Source: Protula sp. h YS-2021 (taxonomy: Eukaryota; Annelida; Polychaeta; Sabellida; Serpulidae). From it: a stretch of DNA of 64,000 bases. Of the stretch, positions 61,739 to 64,000 are shown in pieces. The notes under the pieces are model-generated. The model had not been told where the DNA came from. It did no database searches and saw nothing but the letters and a program-made list of their open reading frames with translations. A program made the translations under genes and the position numbers. The stretch covers positions 48,473,601 through 48,537,600 of the forward strand of contig OX457025.1 in NCBI GenBank assembly GCA_949752745.1. Reading direction: 5' to 3'. Numbering within the stretch: the first letter of the stretch is position 1; each line of letters begins with the position of its first letter.

Positions 61739-61754
61739 GGCCCTTCTAAGGGCC
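61739..61754 (+). terminator. Histone-type 3' stem-loop, Cys-rich gene (element 3)
   Basis: GGCCCT TCTA AGGGCC lies 24 nt after the stop codon. It matches the histone stem-loop consensus at all positions and is followed by ATCCTCTGCTGTGAAATG, whose purine-rich end could play the part of a histone downstream element. Confidence 0.7.
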
Positions 61755-61803
61755 ATCCTCTGCTGTGAAATGAAAACGCAAATTCTGTCTATGTATGAGT
61801 GTG

Positions 61804-61812
61804 TATAAAAGG
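61804..61812 (+). promoter_or_regulatory. polB: TATA box of polB, element 3
   Basis: TATAAAAGG, 63-71 nt upstream of ATG 61875. Confidence 0.65.
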
Positions 61813-61874
61813 GGTATGTCTGAGATTACATTTCAGCATTTCAGTTTCAGCAGTTGACGGAACAACAACCAGCT

Positions 61875-64000
61875 ATGATGAAAAGTGAAGAGCATGGGAA
61901 AGGAGTAAAGAGACAAAAGATGGAAGAAGATGACATTTGGCCATACGGTCAAGTTCAGCGTATGGAATGCAATGTGAAATTTCCATCTATGGATACTTAT
62001 GAGACACACACATGCAGTAAAGCTAAGATGAAAGGAGCAAAGAGACAAAAGATGGAAGAAGATGACATTTGGCCATACGGTCAAGTTCAGTGTATGGAAT
62101 GCAATGTGAAATTTCCATCTATGGATACTTATGAGGCACATGCATGCATACCAGCTGAGATGGACAATGTGTCTCATGAAGAACATGTTTCAAAGAAACA
62201 AAAGACAGGACAAGTAGGGAGAGGTAGAAGGCTTAGTCTTGGTGAAAACGCGCAGGAAAAACGGTTTGAATCTGAGGATGGATCAGATTTACTGCTTGAA
62301 ATGCGACAGCAAGAGAACCGTATCAAGGCACATTTGTTGGAGACCTTAAACCATGGAATGAAATGGTACATTGCCGTGCATGCACGTTTCAAGAAACTGA
62401 CAGCAAATGATGAAGGTGTTATTGTAGAACAAGTGGATAATGCATTTATCAGCAGTCCAACATATGCAGCATACAATCCAGCAGATATTGAGCAGGACCT
62501 GCCAGAAGCCTATAAAGAATTATTTACCAAGTTTGACGAACATGAGCAACAAGGCTCTGGCTGGGTATTGGATAACATACTGTACATTGAAGTACATACA
62601 GCTTCGTTGGTTCCTCTAGAAGCGAGTAGTTATATTCTACTACCGAAGAAAGTGAGGAAAACAGAAGGTGTGATAAACATTAAGAATGATGATAACAAGT
62701 GTTTCTTATGGTCAGTATTGGCTTACCTTCACCCTCATGACAACAACCCAAATCGCGTGAATCATTACAAACCATTTGAGAATGAACTAAAGGTAGAGGG
62801 TATGACATTTCCGACACCAATTACTGGCATTCCAAAGTTTGAAAAGGAGAACGATGTAGCCATCAACGTGTTTGGATATGAATAAGATGTAGTTGTTCCA
62901 ATACAACTTAGTCGAAACGTCAGTGTGAGAGAAATCAACTTACTTCTGATTAGCAATGACAAGACGAGGCATTACTGCCTCATCAAGAATTTTAGCAGAC
63001 TTATGTCTTATCGATCAAAGCATAAGGGTACATATTTTTATTGTTTCAACTGTCTTCACGGGTTTGTACGACAAGATCTTTTAGATAAACATCGTGAAGT
63101 GTGTGACAAGAATGGAGCACAACGTTTATCATTTCCCAAGGAACCCTTCATCAAGTTCAAGAATGTGGCTAAACAGCAGCGAGCACCTTTTGTGATTTAT
63201 GCCGACTTTGAATGTTTCACGCAAAAGCATGAAGAAGGAGACAAGTATCAACATCATCGTCCAAACAGCTTTGCCTATGTGGTTGTGAGCCAGTACGACA
63301 CACGTGCACCAGTTGTGTATCGAGGAGACAATGCTGTGAAAGTATTTTTAGACCAAATGGTGAATGAACGTGTTCGTATTGTAAGTGGTTTAGAGCGGCC
63401 AAAGGAAATGGTGATGACTCGTGAAGACAAAGAGAATTTCAAAAACGCTGTTGATTGCTACATTTGTCATGAACCTCTAGGAGCAGATCGTGTGAGAAAT
63501 CATGACCATATCAATGGCAAATATCGTGGAGCAGCACACAATGAATGCAACTTACAATTCCAACTTAGAAAGGATCAGCAAGGGGATAAAGATTCTTTTA
63601 TCATTCCCGTGTTTTTCCACAATTTGCGAGGCTATGACAGTCACCTGATCATGGAGGAAATTGGAAAATTCAAAGGTGAAACGATTACAGTCATTCCCAA
63701 CACCATTGAGAAATATATTGCATTCACCATGAGCAATCTGAAATTTACAGACAGCTTTCAGTTCATGAGCACCTCTCTACAGAAGTTGGTATCCAACATT
63801 GCAGCAGAAGAGAAAGATAACTTCTACAACATGACCTCTCACATTCACGATAGTGACCAACAAGATTTGTTGTTGAGAAAGGGAGTGTACCCCTACGATT
63901 ATGTGGACGAACCATCCAAGTTTGCTGAAACACAGTTGCCATCAAAGGACAAGTTTTATAGTCAGCTTAGCGAAGAGGACATTAGCGATGAGGATTATGC
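61875..64000 (+). pseudogene. polB: DNA polymerase B, 5' part with in-frame stop, truncated by window (element 3)
   Basis: The frame from ATG 61875 aligns with the element 1 PolB through the fingers, the Exo I motif (YADFECF), the EndoVII-like insert (RNHDHINGKYRGAAH) and Exo II (NLRGYD), and leaves the window before Exo III. TAA at 62883-62885 replaces a His codon seen in elements 1 and 2; otherwise the frame is open. The zinc-finger region is changed by a 132 bp tandem duplication. Confidence 0.9.
61909..62154 (+). repeat. 132 bp tandem duplication in polB zinc-finger region (element 3)
   Basis: AGAGACAAAAGATGGAAGAA occurs at 61909 and 62041, a period of 132 bp or 44 codons, each unit coding one C2HC finger (C-x2-C-x12-H-x-C). 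In the first unit the leading Cys is Arg (QRMEC), so that finger is probably dead. Confidence 0.85.

Larger units (their letters stand above)
60121..64000 (-). mobile_element. Polinton/Maverick element 3, 5' 3.9 kb, runs off the window
   Basis: The left end is inferred at AGTGGGGCTCCG, analogous to the AGT starts of elements 1 and 2. CRE motifs follow, then a RING gene, a C-tract array, a Cys-rich gene and PolB in rightward orientation, so this element is inverted relative to the others. The expected target duplication is GATAAA (60115-60120); the partner lies outside the window. PolB carries one stop. Confidence 0.85.

Overview
The window is eukaryotic, from an animal genome. Host exons have GT-AG borders, TATA boxes sit ahead of the element genes, and CR1/L2-like and DNA transposon debris is abundant. 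The repeat style (CCCCGTGTAA...GTCCGTCCGTCTGTC units, GATATC-rich AT elements) and the mobile elements suggest an aquatic invertebrate, perhaps a mollusc or other lophotrochozoan; I hold the taxon loosely.

Layout. 1-11 kb: the 3' part of a plus-strand host gene, four phase-0 exons (3216-10507) of a probable four-transmembrane MS4A/CD20-like protein, with minisatellites and foldback repeats in the introns. 10.7-19 kb: a stack of nested transposons: an 880 bp GATATC-rich element, then an old repeat with CCCCGTGTAA/TTACACGGGG ends, split by a pogo/Tigger-like MITE and by a decayed CR1/L2-like retrotransposon, itself split by a 2.1 kb terminal-inverted-repeat element. 20022-37284: Polinton/Maverick element 1 (17,263 bp, perfect 6 bp target duplication GGAAAT). 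37.3-40.6 kb: host spacer with one transposase-like fragment. 40589-56826: Polinton element 2 (16,238 bp, perfect target duplication CCGGGT). 56.8-60.1 kb: host spacer. 60121 to the window end: the first 3.9 kb of Polinton element 3, in the opposite orientation.

Elements 1 and 2 share one plan. A rightward block carries early and accessory genes (a novel N-terminal gene, a PC4/whirly-like plus zinc protein, a small spliced gene, a NADAR enzyme, a small Cys/His protein), then chromodomain integrase, packaging ATPase, small basic core protein, a conserved structural protein, a Cys-rich acylation-type mini protein, penton-like minor capsid protein, pVI/pX-like protein, major capsid protein and adenain-type protease. 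It converges on paired poly(A) signals with a leftward block: protein-primed DNA polymerase B followed by four small genes that look like tandem PC4-fold (ssDNA-binding) paralogues. Many late genes overlap by ATGA stop-start junctions. Both copies are damaged, at different genes: element 1 has two stops in integrase and a deletion in the major capsid gene; element 2 has a frameshift in PolB, a stop in penton and a frameshift in the structural gene.

The most unusual signals are at the termini. Element 2 has an element-1-like core but element-3-like ends carrying a Cys-rich zinc protein gene in each inverted repeat. Three terminal genes (the right Cys-rich copy of element 2, and the Cys-rich and RING genes of element 3) each end, 19-24 nt after the stop codon, in a 16 nt hairpin that matches the metazoan histone mRNA 3' stem-loop consensus. 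This suggests S-phase-linked, possibly non-polyadenylated expression. The terminal repeats of all three elements also carry CRE-type TGACGTCA motifs, those of elements 1 and 2 ETS-type CCGGAAGT motifs as well, and each has long C/G-tract arrays.
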